This document shows, one piece after another, positions 51,275 through 60,533 of a DNA stretch of 64,000 bases. Position 1 is the stretch's first letter. Every line of letters starts with the position of its first letter. The position numbers and the translations under genes were made by a program. Source of the stretch: an uncultured Lachnospiraceae bacterium (GTDB lineage Bacteria; Bacillota; Clostridia; Lachnospirales; Lachnospiraceae); NCBI GenBank assembly GCA_910586585.1, contig CAJUKA010000015.1:10536-74535 (forward strand). Reading direction: 5' to 3'. Below the pieces are notes generated by a model. That model searched no databases and was not told where the DNA came from. It worked only from the letters and a program-made list of their open reading frames with translations.

Positions 51275-52438
51275 ATGGAAAATGAGATAAAACTGACTTT
51301 TTTAGCTGGAGTACAGGTAGACAATGAGATATTTTTTTCAGCATGGAATAGGAATGGATTATTTAAGTACAATCCAATGACAGAGCAATGCAAGTTTTTA
51401 AAATTTTTTGCAGATGAGGAAAATATAGGGCTGCATAGTCAGGCAATCCTTTACAAAGATACTATATGGTTTATTCCAAGAGCTAGTGAGCGAATTACAA
51501 TTGTTGAGTTATCAAATATGAATTTTACATATTTGGAATTACCGGAATGTGGGCATAGATCAGAGGGGCATATTCCACATATAAGAATGGAAGGATATAT
51601 TAAAAAAAATGAAAAATATTTATGGCTAATTCCCTATGCATATAAATTATTTTTAAAAATCGATATGGATAAAAGAGAAATAATTAAAGTGGAAGAGTGG
51701 TGCCAGGAAGGATATGCTATTTCTATAGGTGTATGGGTCCAAAATAAACTTTGTGTATATGTTAATAGCTGTAATGAACTGCGAATATTAGACGTTGTTT
51801 CAGATAGGCAGAGTATCAAAAAAATAGGAGAAAAAGGTGTCTCCTATATGGGAATCCAAAAAATTGGAAAATGGATTTTAATCTTTCCAAAATGGTTAAA
51901 GGATGGGATTTTGTCATTAAACACGAATACAGATGAGATGAGAATAACAAAGTTAGAGTGTTCTGAACAATGTTACTATGAATATCAAGTTTTGACTAAA
52001 GAAGAAGATATTTTCTTAATTCCATATATGGGAAATAAACAAGTTCGTATTGGAGTTGAAGAAGGAAGCTGTTTTATAAAGGAAATTAAGAAGTTAGAGA
52101 TAGAAAACAATATCTATTGTGCAAAAAAAATAATATATGACAATGAAATCTGGTTTTTGCCGCTTGTGGAGAACAATCCAATAATTTGTTATGAAAAACA
52201 AGAAGATACAATTCAATATCGTGATATAAAAATTTATAAGAAAAATTATTCAGAAGACATTATACAAAGTGTAAGAAAATATGGAATAGAATACAGCCCA
52301 TTAGCATGTAGTCAGGTAATAAAAGAGTATACGCAATTTTTAAATGCTTTTCTGCAATTCCTTAAAAAGGAAAGTAGGAATAATAGAATTGCAACAAGCG
52401 TAAACATTGGAGAGAATATTTATAAATTATTAGAGTAA
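51275..52438 (+). CDS. Beta-propeller-like cytoplasmic protein, function unknown
   Basis: 387 residues without signal peptide or membrane segment. Repeated strands of the type 'ddtIWFIPRAS...i.i..', 'EKYLWLIPYAYKLFLKIDM', 'IFLIPYMGNKQVRI', 'NEIWFLPLVENNPIICYE', spaced about 45-50 residues apart, suggest a five- to seven-bladed Kelch-like propeller. Rich in Lys, Glu and Ile. It follows the CDP-sugar genes in the same direction and may be a scaffold or sugar-binding accessory; not recognised. Confidence 0.55.
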   Translation: MENEIKLTFLAGVQVDNEIFFSAWNRNGLFKYNPMTEQCKFLKFFADEENIGLHSQAILYKDTIWFIPRASERITIVELSNMNFTYLELPECGHRSEGHIPHIRMEGYIKKNEKYLWLIPYAYKLFLKIDMDKREIIKVEEWCQEGYAISIGVWVQNKLCVYVNSCNELRILDVVSDRQSIKKIGEKGVSYMGIQKIGKWILIFPKWLKDGILSLNTNTDEMRITKLECSEQCYYEYQVLTKEEDIFLIPYMGNKQVRIGVEEGSCFIKEIKKLEIENNIYCAKKIIYDNEIWFLPLVENNPIICYEKQEDTIQYRDIKIYKKNYSEDIIQSVRKYGIEYSPLACSQVIKEYTQFLNAFLQFLKKESRNNRIATSVNIGENIYKLLE

Positions 52439-52483
52439 ATGTTAGAGAGACGTGTAGAACATAAGTAGAGAGGATTGACTACT

Positions 52484-53416
52484 ATGAAAAAATTAGCAAT
52501 CAGCTTTGTTACATTTAACAGGGCAAAACATATTAAAGAAGATTTGGATATTATTGCACAACCAACAAAGGAATATGGAATAGATGTATATATATATGAT
52601 GGCAGCAAGGATAATCGTACGAAATATGTAGTTAATAAAATTATTGAGAAGGGGTACAACCATATACATTATCTTCATGCTGATAGAAATTTGTCGTCAC
52701 AAAATAGTATGATACAGAGGGTTAATGATGCATTAACAATACCAGATGCACAATATGTATGGTTATGTGGAGACAGATTTGTTATTAACCCTCTATTTTA
52801 TCCAGAGATATTGTCTTATATTGATGAATCATTTGATATAATTACAATTTATGGAGGTATTTTGAAAGGAACAAGAAAGTTTAATAGTCCAAGCAGGTTT
52901 TTAGATTACGCTATTGTTCCAATCACAGCATTTGGCGCTACTATAATTAAAAAAAATTTAATTGAATCATATGATATGCAGGAAATTAATAAGGAAATTT
53001 GTTCATTTTGGCTGCAATTGTCATATATACGATCAATTGCAAACATTGAAAAGTTCAAGGGAGTTGTGATTGACGGCGGTCAGCAAGCATTTAAAACATC
53101 GCGCTATAAAACTCCCAGTAAGTCTCGAAGTTATATGTGGGATACTTGGATTATAAGGTGGAATCAGTTTATCAATTTACTTCCCGATGCTTACGACAAT
53201 ATTAAAAAACAGTTATTTAATAAACCAGATTTGCAAATGGGATTCTTTTCTTTTAAGGAATTACTACGTCAGCGGTCAGAGGGACAATTTGACTGGAAAA
53301 AATATTTGGAATGCAGGGAACTTGTAAAAAAGATTATCGTTATGCCACAAATATATGTATTTTGTATTTCAGTTCTTCCCAAAAAGCTGGCAAAGTGGTT
53401 GTGTGAAAAAAATTAA
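52484..53416 (+). CDS. Putative GT-A glycosyltransferase
   Basis: 310 residues: KLAISFVTFNRAKHIKEDLDII, DVYIYDGSKDNRTKYVVNKI, HADRNLSSQNSMIQRVNDAL, YVWLCGDRFVINPLFYPEIL give a family-2-like fold with GDR in place of a DxD. The C-terminal half is less conserved. ATG 52484 after AGAGAGG; the TTG just upstream is less likely. Cluster context supports a transferase for the surface glycan. Confidence 0.7.
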   Translation: MKKLAISFVTFNRAKHIKEDLDIIAQPTKEYGIDVYIYDGSKDNRTKYVVNKIIEKGYNHIHYLHADRNLSSQNSMIQRVNDALTIPDAQYVWLCGDRFVINPLFYPEILSYIDESFDIITIYGGILKGTRKFNSPSRFLDYAIVPITAFGATIIKKNLIESYDMQEINKEICSFWLQLSYIRSIANIEKFKGVVIDGGQQAFKTSRYKTPSKSRSYMWDTWIIRWNQFINLLPDAYDNIKKQLFNKPDLQMGFFSFKELLRQRSEGQFDWKKYLECRELVKKIIVMPQIYVFCISVLPKKLAKWLCEKN

Positions 53417-53487
53417 TGAGCTGGCAAAGTGTATTATAAAGCAATTAGTTAAGCAGGAGATACGGTTGCTTGAAGGAGAGAACGTGT

Positions 53488-54477
53488 ATGACACATTATG
53501 AGTTTAAGGCGGTATGCGAACGAAAAATTAATAAGATAAAAGAAAATGCTAAAGGAAGAAGAATTTTCCTCTGGGGTGCAGGTGTAGGAGGAAAGGTGGT
53601 GGAAGAGGTTTGTCGAGAACATGACGTAATTGTATCGGGGTTTTGTGATAAAAATGCAGATACAATAAAAGAGTATTTAGGGTATCATGTCTATCCGCTT
53701 TCTGAGATGATACCAGAAAAAGATTATTTGATTATTTCCTATATTACTTTTGAATATGAAGTTTTGGATTGGGTTCATGAAATAGGATATACATGTCATG
53801 ATTGCTTTTACATAAATGAATTTGAGGATTTTAATGAATGTATCAAATATAACAAGGAAGACATTACCTATAAAGGGTGCAAAGTTGGACGGTATACTTA
53901 TGGATATGAAGACTTACTAAGAAATTATCCCATAGCAGTGTCAATAGGAAGATATTGTTCAATCAATCCAACTGCGCATATATGGAATAATCATCCTATG
54001 GATTATATGACAACGCATCCTTTTTTAGATTACCCTGCATTTTACAAATGGGAATCATATGAATCAAGACGGGAATATATTAAAAAATATGGAAAGTATT
54101 TTCATAATGCTGCATTTGAAATAAGTCCCCTTAGAAATAATCAAGAAGTTGTGATTGGAAATGATGTATGGATTGGGGCAAATGTAATAATTCTCCCCAA
54201 TGTACATATAGGCGATGGGGCTGTTATAGCGGCTGGGGCTGTCGTGACAAAAGATGTAGATCCCTATGCCGTGGTAGGAGGGGTTCCTGCAAAGATTATT
54301 AAATATCGTTTTGGAAAAGAGGACATTGACTTGCTTGAACAAGTGAAGTGGTGGGAATGGACTATAGAAGAAATAGAGCAAAATATTGAATTATTTTATC
54401 AACCAGAAAAATTTTTACAATATATAAGGAAAAAGTATTTAACAAGTTATAAAAAAGATAATGTGGCGAGTCTATGA
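53488..54477 (+). CDS. Rossmann-type module fused to a left-handed beta-helix acetyltransferase
   Basis: 329 residues. N-terminal GxG module (about 25-115: RRIFLWGAGVGGKVVEEVC, GFCDKNADTIKEYLGYHVYPLSEM, DYLIISYIT). Then a xenobiotic/CatB-like acyltransferase (about 140-300) with hexapeptide turns: VSIGRYCSINPTAHIWNNHPMDYMTTHPF (catalytic-type His), VIGNDVWIGANVIILPNVHIGDGAVIAAGAVVTKDVDPYAVVGGVPAKII. Probably O- or N-acetylates a glycan sugar. ATG 53488 follows AAGGAGAG. The organisation resembles PglD-like acyltransferases, where a Rossmann domain precedes the beta-helix. Confidence 0.8.
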   Translation: MTHYEFKAVCERKINKIKENAKGRRIFLWGAGVGGKVVEEVCREHDVIVSGFCDKNADTIKEYLGYHVYPLSEMIPEKDYLIISYITFEYEVLDWVHEIGYTCHDCFYINEFEDFNECIKYNKEDITYKGCKVGRYTYGYEDLLRNYPIAVSIGRYCSINPTAHIWNNHPMDYMTTHPFLDYPAFYKWESYESRREYIKKYGKYFHNAAFEISPLRNNQEVVIGNDVWIGANVIILPNVHIGDGAVIAAGAVVTKDVDPYAVVGGVPAKIIKYRFGKEDIDLLEQVKWWEWTIEEIEQNIELFYQPEKFLQYIRKKYLTSYKKDNVASL

Positions 54478-55289
54478 AAATACTCCAAAGAAAGAAATTT
54501 AATATGATTAAAGAAGAACCTGTTTTATTGATTACGGCATCAATTTTACCACAGGAAAAGAATTATATAAAATTGCGAAATGCAAAACAACGCTTAGAAC
54601 AATATATAAACAGTATTAAGTTTTATATAAAACATACAAAGATCAAGAAAATTGTTTTTTGTGACAACAGTAACTATCGTTTTGATACAAAAGAAATCTT
54701 TTTACTAGCAGAAAAGTATGAAAAAACAGTTGAAATTATACACTTTTTGGGTGATTGCGAGAAAATAGCAGAACGCGGAAAAGGTTATGGTGAAGGTGAG
54801 ATTATAAAGTATGCATTAAAAAATAGTAATTTATTAGAAAAGGCATACGCTTTCATAAAAGTTACAGGAAGAATAAAGATATTAAATATCGACGACATAA
54901 AAAACAGTATCAATATAAATAAAATATATTTTAATAAAAGTATTATTGAATATCAGGCAATAGATACTGTAATATTTTGCATGCCTAAGAGAGAATACGC
55001 GAAATATTTCATGAATGTGTATAAAAAGGTATATGATAAAAGGGGAATTTATATCGAACATGTGATTGCAAATACAATATTACGGAATCGTATAAAATAT
55101 TATAATATTCCATTTTATCCAGTTATCAAGGGAATTCGCGGAACAACAAAAACTCCCTATCAACAAAATATGGAATTAGAAAAAAAGGTTTATCAAGGTT
55201 TATCAAGATTTAATTTATTTAATGTTAATTGGATATATCCTATAATATTTTCCTTATATGATGAAAAATCAAGAAAAGGAGGAAAATGA
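54474..55289 (+). CDS. Putative glycan-cluster protein, possible glycosyltransferase-like (271 aa)
   Basis: Overlaps the previous stop by four bases (ATGA), so translation is coupled. Basic, Lys/Ile-rich, with LLITASILPQEKNYIKLRNAKQRLEQYINSIKFYI, KKIVFCDNSNYRFD, FLGDCEKIAERGKGYGEGEIIKYALKNSN and TGRIKILNID. The pattern (opening beta strand, FCDNS, GKGYGEGEI) is that of a small conserved family seen in glycan loci, with GT-A-like features but no clear DxD. Function not established. Confidence 0.55.
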   Translation: MKILQRKKFNMIKEEPVLLITASILPQEKNYIKLRNAKQRLEQYINSIKFYIKHTKIKKIVFCDNSNYRFDTKEIFLLAEKYEKTVEIIHFLGDCEKIAERGKGYGEGEIIKYALKNSNLLEKAYAFIKVTGRIKILNIDDIKNSININKIYFNKSIIEYQAIDTVIFCMPKREYAKYFMNVYKKVYDKRGIYIEHVIANTILRNRIKYYNIPFYPVIKGIRGTTKTPYQQNMELEKKVYQGLSRFNLFNVNWIYPIIFSLYDEKSRKGGK

Positions 55290-55290
55290 G

Positions 55291-56172
55291 ATGATTGTAG
55301 TTAAAATATGGGAAGGGTTGGGGAATCAGTTGTTTCAGTATGCCTATGCAAAATCTTTACAACTAAGGCAAAATGAGAAGGTGTACTTAGATTTTAGTGC
55401 TTATAATAATCGGAGCTATGATCCAAAAAAAACTTACAGAAGTCAACAGTTATCAAATTTTAGAATTACGTTGAGAGAATATAGTAATCTGTATAAATAT
55501 TACTTTTTTTTAGATGAGAAAAATATATTAAATAAGGGAATTAAGAAAATGGCGGAAGAAGGATTATTCCCATATAAATATTTTAAAGAAGAAAATGTTC
55601 AATTTAAGCCAGAATTATTATCAGTTCGTGGAAATTATTATATACAGGGCTGGTTTCAAAATGAAAGATATTTTAAAGAATATGAAAATGTTATTCGTAA
55701 TGAACTAAGATTGAAAAATAAGATAAAAATTCAGAACAAATTAAGAGAAATCCTTGATTATTCCAATACAGTGGCAGTCCATGTTAGAAGAGGAGATTAT
55801 AAGAAACATTGCAGTGTTCTTCCTGCAGAATACTATAATAGGGCAGTAGAGCGAATAAATGGTTTAATTGACAATCCGTTGTTTTGTATATTTTCTGACG
55901 AGATAGAATGGGTCAAAAAGAATATGAAATTTGAGGGAAAATGTTTTTATGTGAATGAAGATCACAAATTAACAAATTTTGAAGAATTGATTGTAATGAG
56001 CTGCTGTAAACACGATATTATTGCAAATAGTACATATAGTTGGTGGGGGGCTTGGTTAAACAATAATGAGAAGAAAATAGTGATAGGACCTAATGAATGG
56101 TTTTTGAGTAAGAGTGTTTTAAATGCTAACAAAGGGCTAACTATTATGCCGGAGAGTTGGATCAGACTATAG
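55291..56172 (+). CDS. Alpha-1,2-fucosyltransferase-type GT11
   Basis: 293 residues. Begins VVKIWEGLGNQLFQYAYAKSLQ, the GT11 opening; the GDP-binding motif AVHVRRGDYKKH lies near 175; NSTYSWWGAWLNNNEKKIVIGPNEWF is the third family motif. GT11 enzymes transfer L-fucose in alpha-1,2 linkage; related deoxysugars are possible. ATG 55291 follows AAAGGAGG. No GDP-fucose synthesis genes are visible. Confidence 0.88.
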   Translation: MIVVKIWEGLGNQLFQYAYAKSLQLRQNEKVYLDFSAYNNRSYDPKKTYRSQQLSNFRITLREYSNLYKYYFFLDEKNILNKGIKKMAEEGLFPYKYFKEENVQFKPELLSVRGNYYIQGWFQNERYFKEYENVIRNELRLKNKIKIQNKLREILDYSNTVAVHVRRGDYKKHCSVLPAEYYNRAVERINGLIDNPLFCIFSDEIEWVKKNMKFEGKCFYVNEDHKLTNFEELIVMSCCKHDIIANSTYSWWGAWLNNNEKKIVIGPNEWFLSKSVLNANKGLTIMPESWIRL

Positions 56173-56205
56173 CTGATTATAGGAAAATATTTAAGAAGGT
56201 TTTTA

Positions 56206-57072
56206 ATGAAAAAGATAAGCATAGTGATTTTAAATTATATAAACTATAAGGATACAATTGAATGTATAGAAAGTATTTTTGAGATGAATTATAGATATGA
56301 AGGGATTGTGGTAGTTGATAATAATTCAGAAAATGAGTCTGTTAAAATATTAAATAAGAAGTATAAGGATAATAAAAAAATCATTATTGTTAAAGCTAGG
56401 CATAATTATGGTTTTGCAAAAGGGAATAATATTGGTATTTGCATTGCGCGGAGGAAATTTCACACAGATTTTGTATTTGTAGTAAATAATGATACGGTTT
56501 TTGTTAAAAAGGATTATTTTAAAAGATTGCTTGAATGTTATTCTGATGGAATCGGAGTGCTTGGGTCTGAAATTCATTTAAAAGGAAATATTATTCAAAA
56601 AGAAAGATTTTATGATATTTCCGTTTGGGGAACTTTATATAATTTATTGGATTTATATTTAAAGAAGCTGGATAAAACCAGTTGGTTGTTACTTTTTCCT
56701 GAAAATAAATGCAAAAAAAAGGTAAGAGTACTTCATGGATGCGCTGTTTTGTTTACGCCGGACTTTTTTAAATATTACGATGGATTTTATGAAAAAACAT
56801 TTCTTTATGCTGAAGAACTTATTTTATATTTGATGTGTAAGAAATATGGATTGCGGCAGTTATATGTTCATGATACATATATCTACCATAAAGAAGATCA
56901 ATCGTCACAGGCAAGTTTTCAAAATGTGCCTGAAATTATATGGCATTATCGTATACAAAGCTATAAGTTTTTGCTTTGGTGGACTGTCAAAGATAAAGTT
57001 AATGAGATATTAAGTTATATGAAGAACACGAAAAGGTATGGAATTGTTTATGGCTCAACTGCAAAGCTGTGA
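56206..57072 (+). CDS. Family 2 glycosyltransferase, rhamnosyltransferase-like
   Basis: 288 residues: ISIVILNYINYKDTIECIESI, GIVVVDNNSENESVKIL, ARHNYGFAKGNNIGI, FVFVVNNDTVFVKKDYF (NDD-like NND motif), LHGCAVLFTPDFFKYYDGFYEKTFLYAEELIL, YIYHKED. This is the WcaE/RfbN-like branch. Cytosolic face of the membrane; sugar unknown. Strongly AT-rich coding, like its neighbours. Confidence 0.85.
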   Translation: MKKISIVILNYINYKDTIECIESIFEMNYRYEGIVVVDNNSENESVKILNKKYKDNKKIIIVKARHNYGFAKGNNIGICIARRKFHTDFVFVVNNDTVFVKKDYFKRLLECYSDGIGVLGSEIHLKGNIIQKERFYDISVWGTLYNLLDLYLKKLDKTSWLLLFPENKCKKKVRVLHGCAVLFTPDFFKYYDGFYEKTFLYAEELILYLMCKKYGLRQLYVHDTYIYHKEDQSSQASFQNVPEIIWHYRIQSYKFLLWWTVKDKVNEILSYMKNTKRYGIVYGSTAKL

Positions 57073-57198
57073 TTTTAAATTTTAAAAGTAGGAATCATTA
57101 ATTTCAAATGATTTTACTATATAATAATTTAATTTTGGCAAACGGTATTTTGGAACTTGCTGAAAATCAATATGAATGAACAGAGAGGTAAGAATGCT

Positions 57199-57675
57199 AT
57201 GAAAAAGGGAGTAACAACATTACTGGCGGCATTGACAGGAGGAATCGTCGGCGCAGGTACAGCAACTAATTTATGGAAAAGGAAATGTAATGTGGCAGAT
57301 GATTGGGGACGGAAGATGTTAGAATTTTATAATACGCTGAATCAATGGCTTAAGCTTAGGCAGGAAGGCAGATCTCTTGTTGAGTATTTTGAAAAGAATG
57401 AATATAAAACGGTAGCAATTTATGGTATGAAAGAATTAGGAGAGCGTCTTTATGACGAGTTAAGTGGTTCAAATATTGAAGTATTATACGCAATTGATAA
57501 AAGAGCTGATAGAATTTATGCCAATGTAGATATCGTTACTCCAGAAGAGGAACTTTTAGAAGTAGATGTTATTGTAGTAACAGCAATTCATTATTTTGAT
57601 GATATTGAAGAGGTATTGGCTTCTAAAGTTGATTATCCTATTATTTCTATAGAGGATGTAGTATATGGAATGTAG
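57199..57675 (+). CDS. Membrane-anchored stand-alone Rossmann-type module
   Basis: 158 residues from ATG 57199 (GAGAGG upstream). The N-terminal segment about 4-25 (GVTTLLAALTGGIVGAGTATNLW) is a probable membrane anchor. Residues about 65-158 are the GxG-type module (KTVAIYGMKELGERLYDELSGSNIEVLYAIDKRADRIYANVDIVTPEEELLEVDVIVVTAIHYFDDIEEVL) without any fused enzyme. It may recruit or regulate the transferases that carry the same module. Function unknown. Confidence 0.65.
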   Translation: MKKGVTTLLAALTGGIVGAGTATNLWKRKCNVADDWGRKMLEFYNTLNQWLKLRQEGRSLVEYFEKNEYKTVAIYGMKELGERLYDELSGSNIEVLYAIDKRADRIYANVDIVTPEEELLEVDVIVVTAIHYFDDIEEVLASKVDYPIISIEDVVYGM

Positions 57676-57693
57676 ATAATTCAGGGGGGATGA

Positions 57694-58965
57694 ATGAGAA
57701 ATTATAAATATAAACTGACCGTTATTATGCCTTCGTATAATAACGGTCAATATATAGGACAGGCATTAGACTCAATTTTAATGCAGCAGGTTAATTTCAT
57801 CTATCAGATTATCATAACAGATGACTGTTCACAGGATAATTCACCTCAAATTATTCGGGAATATGCTCGAAAACATCCTGATAAGATAGTGGCATTATAT
57901 TCGAATAAAAATTGTCGATTATTTCAAAATGTAATAAAAGCATTACAAATAATGGACAGTGAATATTTTTGTGTGTTAGATCCTGATGATTATTGGACAG
58001 ATGAAAAACGTCTTCAAAAGGCTGTTGATTTTCTGGATGATAATCCTGAATATACAATCTATGCCACCAATACATACACAATTTACGAAGATAAATTTGT
58101 TAAATTAAAATATGATAGACCCAATATCAATGAGTATACAAGTACTTATGAAGATTATTTGATTGGAAAAGAGATTCTTTCTACGACAATTGCCAGTACA
58201 TATAGAAATGTATATTTTATGAATGGAATACCGAAAGAATATTTGAATTTAGTCGGAACAAAATATGAAGAAATCTTTCGTGCAGATACAGCAAGAAATT
58301 TGATTCATTTAAGAAAAGGAAAAGCATTTTTTGTGAATGAATGTGTTGGATATTATAGATATCATGGAAATGGATTATCGTCCAGTCTTTTAGAATATGA
58401 GCGATACATAACAAGTGCATTTGCACGTATTGGATATTATGAGTTTTTTGGCAGACAGAATGAAGAAGATTATGCACGAATGATACAAAATCTATATATT
58501 CGGGCGGTAAACAGGTATCATCATGAACTCATTTCTGGAAATATGCAAAAACTTTCGACGTTATATCAAGAATATTTTAAAGAGGTTATGGAATGGCTGT
58601 CAATACATAATTTAAAAGAAAAAGAGATTCGGGTTCCATTTTCATTAGAATTATTTCAAAATATGTCTGATAAAAAGATAATTATATGGGGAACAGGGTA
58701 TGAGGCGTCCAGGCTCATAGAAACATATCATATTCCAATACAGGAGGACACATTTTTTGTAGACAATGACAATAAGAAACAAGGAACAAAATTTATGGGA
58801 AAACAGATAAAGAATCCGAAAGCACTTTATAAAGAGAAAGATGCATTGGTGATTCCTGCCAGCGGTTATTATAAAGAGATTATAAGGATGATTAAGGAAC
58901 AGAAATTGTGTGCAGAAAGTCAGATACTAAATATATTTGATTTTGAAAAGAACTGGATGGAATAA
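57694..58965 (+). CDS. Family 2 glycosyltransferase with Rossmann-type tail
   Basis: 423 residues. GT-A domain: LTVIMPSYNNGQYIGQALDSILMQQVNFIYQIIITDDCSQDNS, the DxD in VLDPDDYWTDEKRLQKAVDFL, and VGYYRYHGNGLSSS. C-terminal module about 325-420 (KKIIIWGTGYEASRLIETYHIP, FFVDNDNKKQGTKFMGKQIKNPKAL, DALVIPASGYYKEIIRMI). Same two-part design as the 42343 gene but a different subfamily. Ribosome site AGGGGGG. Confidence 0.85.
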   Translation: MRNYKYKLTVIMPSYNNGQYIGQALDSILMQQVNFIYQIIITDDCSQDNSPQIIREYARKHPDKIVALYSNKNCRLFQNVIKALQIMDSEYFCVLDPDDYWTDEKRLQKAVDFLDDNPEYTIYATNTYTIYEDKFVKLKYDRPNINEYTSTYEDYLIGKEILSTTIASTYRNVYFMNGIPKEYLNLVGTKYEEIFRADTARNLIHLRKGKAFFVNECVGYYRYHGNGLSSSLLEYERYITSAFARIGYYEFFGRQNEEDYARMIQNLYIRAVNRYHHELISGNMQKLSTLYQEYFKEVMEWLSIHNLKEKEIRVPFSLELFQNMSDKKIIIWGTGYEASRLIETYHIPIQEDTFFVDNDNKKQGTKFMGKQIKNPKALYKEKDALVIPASGYYKEIIRMIKEQKLCAESQILNIFDFEKNWME

Positions 58966-59001
58966 TGGTAATTGAATTCAGAAGGCTTTGAAAAGGGAAT
59001 A

Positions 59002-59415
59002 ATGAAAGAAATGGATGAAATTTTAGAGTTGTGTGTATATCAGATGGAGATTGCGGCGGCAGGCTATGAAATGATGGGGCGTATGCTGGATCAAACTAGC
59101 CTGCAATTAACAATAAAGCAGGCAGGGATATCACAGATATACATATATGGTGGGGGATATTTGGGAATTCAGCTTTATAAAGCGGTAAACCAATTTGTGA
59201 ATGTATTGTCAATTGTCGATCAAAAGGGAAAGCTGTTGATTGATATTCCAGATATACCTGTAATTAGTTTGGACAAATTAAAAAACGTCTATAATGGACA
59301 AAAGGTTGTTATAACTCCACATAAGTTTTATAGAGAAATTTACCAGGAATTATCAAAATTTATAGAAAAGGATCAGCTTGTATATTTAGGAGAGCTGCTT
59401 GGAGGAAAATTATAA
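59002..59415 (+). CDS. Small stand-alone Rossmann-type module protein
   Basis: 137 residues. A helical N-terminus (EILELCVYQMEIAAAGYEMMGRMLDQ), then the module: QIYIYGGGYLGIQLYKAVNQFVNVLSIVDQKGKLLIDIPDIPVISLDKL, KVVITPHKFYREI. ATG 59002 after AAAAGGGA is preferred to the TTG at 58972. The stop overlaps the next start by one base. No enzyme domain is attached. Confidence 0.6.
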   Translation: MKEMDEILELCVYQMEIAAAGYEMMGRMLDQTSLQLTIKQAGISQIYIYGGGYLGIQLYKAVNQFVNVLSIVDQKGKLLIDIPDIPVISLDKLKNVYNGQKVVITPHKFYREIYQELSKFIEKDQLVYLGELLGGKL

Positions 59416-60518
59416 TGTTGTATGTTACATATAATGATTTGGAAAGCGAGGGTTATGTTGGTATAAAGAAAAAGGTATTGGCACAGGTTCTTGCTTTTAA
59501 GAAAGAGTTTAAACAAGTATATTATACCTGTTGGGCTTTCCAGATCGCTTATTTAATGGACGGGGATATTATAATTGAGAGGGAACCAGCAGTTACAAGG
59601 AAAGATTATAATATAATTCTATGCCACTGGATTGAAAAATATCAGTTTAAACAGATATATATCAGATACCCATATGCAAATAAATGGTTTATAGGATTTT
59701 GTCATTTTTTAAAAGAACAGAAGATAAAAATAGTTTTAGAGATTCCCACATACCCATATGATAACGAGATTATTTACGGAAGACTAAAAGTTGAAGATGC
59801 CTACTTTAGAGAACAACTGAATCAATATGTTGATTTAATTACGACTTATTCTAACCACAAAAAGATATGGGGTGTACCATGTATTAAGCTGAAAAATGGA
59901 GTAAATATAGAAGACATTCCAGTAAGTACTAGGAAGCATGAGAAACAAAAAATTGTATTTATTGCGGTTAGTTCTATGGCACCATGGCATGGATATGAAA
60001 GGTTACTAGAAGGCATCTATCGATACTATCAAAAAGGAGGAAAGTATGAATTACATTTGAAATTTATTGGAACAGGACCAGAGGAGAATAGCTATAAGAG
60101 AATTACACAAAAGTATGGTTTACAGTCTTGTGTAGAATTTTGTGGAAAGATGATAGGAAAAACACTTGACAGGCAGTATGATACAGCAGATATTGCGATT
60201 GGTTCTCTGGGGATGTATAAAATTGGAATTTCGGAAGGAAGTCCTATTAAAGTGGCAGAGTATTGTATGAGAGGGATTCCATTTGTTTACGCTTATCGTG
60301 ATCTTCGATTTCCGCAGCAACAGGATTTTCTGATGACTGTAACAAATGATTCACAACCAATAGATTTAGATAAAGTAATTCTGTTTTTTGAGAAAATTTC
60401 GGCTGTTAAGCAGTATAAAGAATATATGCGAGATTACGCTATAAATAATTTAAGCTGGGAAAGTATCATGAAACCAGTTATAGAGTTTTTGAATAATAAA
60501 TTAAAAATACCACAATAA
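59415..60518 (+). CDS. Family 4-type GT-B glycosyltransferase
   Basis: 367 residues. N-terminal GT-B lobe (VTYNDLESEGYVGIKKKVLAQVLAFKKEF; YIRYPYANKWFIGFCHFLKEQ; IVLEIPTYPYDNE). C-terminal lobe with KIVFIAVSSMAPWHGYERLLEGIYRYYQ, LKFIGTGPEENSYKRI, VEFCGKM and EGSPIKVAEYCMRGIPFVYA, the E-x7-E region. Retaining transferase by family; sugar unknown. One-base overlap with the preceding gene. Confidence 0.83.
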   Translation: MLYVTYNDLESEGYVGIKKKVLAQVLAFKKEFKQVYYTCWAFQIAYLMDGDIIIEREPAVTRKDYNIILCHWIEKYQFKQIYIRYPYANKWFIGFCHFLKEQKIKIVLEIPTYPYDNEIIYGRLKVEDAYFREQLNQYVDLITTYSNHKKIWGVPCIKLKNGVNIEDIPVSTRKHEKQKIVFIAVSSMAPWHGYERLLEGIYRYYQKGGKYELHLKFIGTGPEENSYKRITQKYGLQSCVEFCGKMIGKTLDRQYDTADIAIGSLGMYKIGISEGSPIKVAEYCMRGIPFVYAYRDLRFPQQQDFLMTVTNDSQPIDLDKVILFFEKISAVKQYKEYMRDYAINNLSWESIMKPVIEFLNNKLKIPQ

Positions 60519-60533
60519 TTAGGAGAAGTTGGT

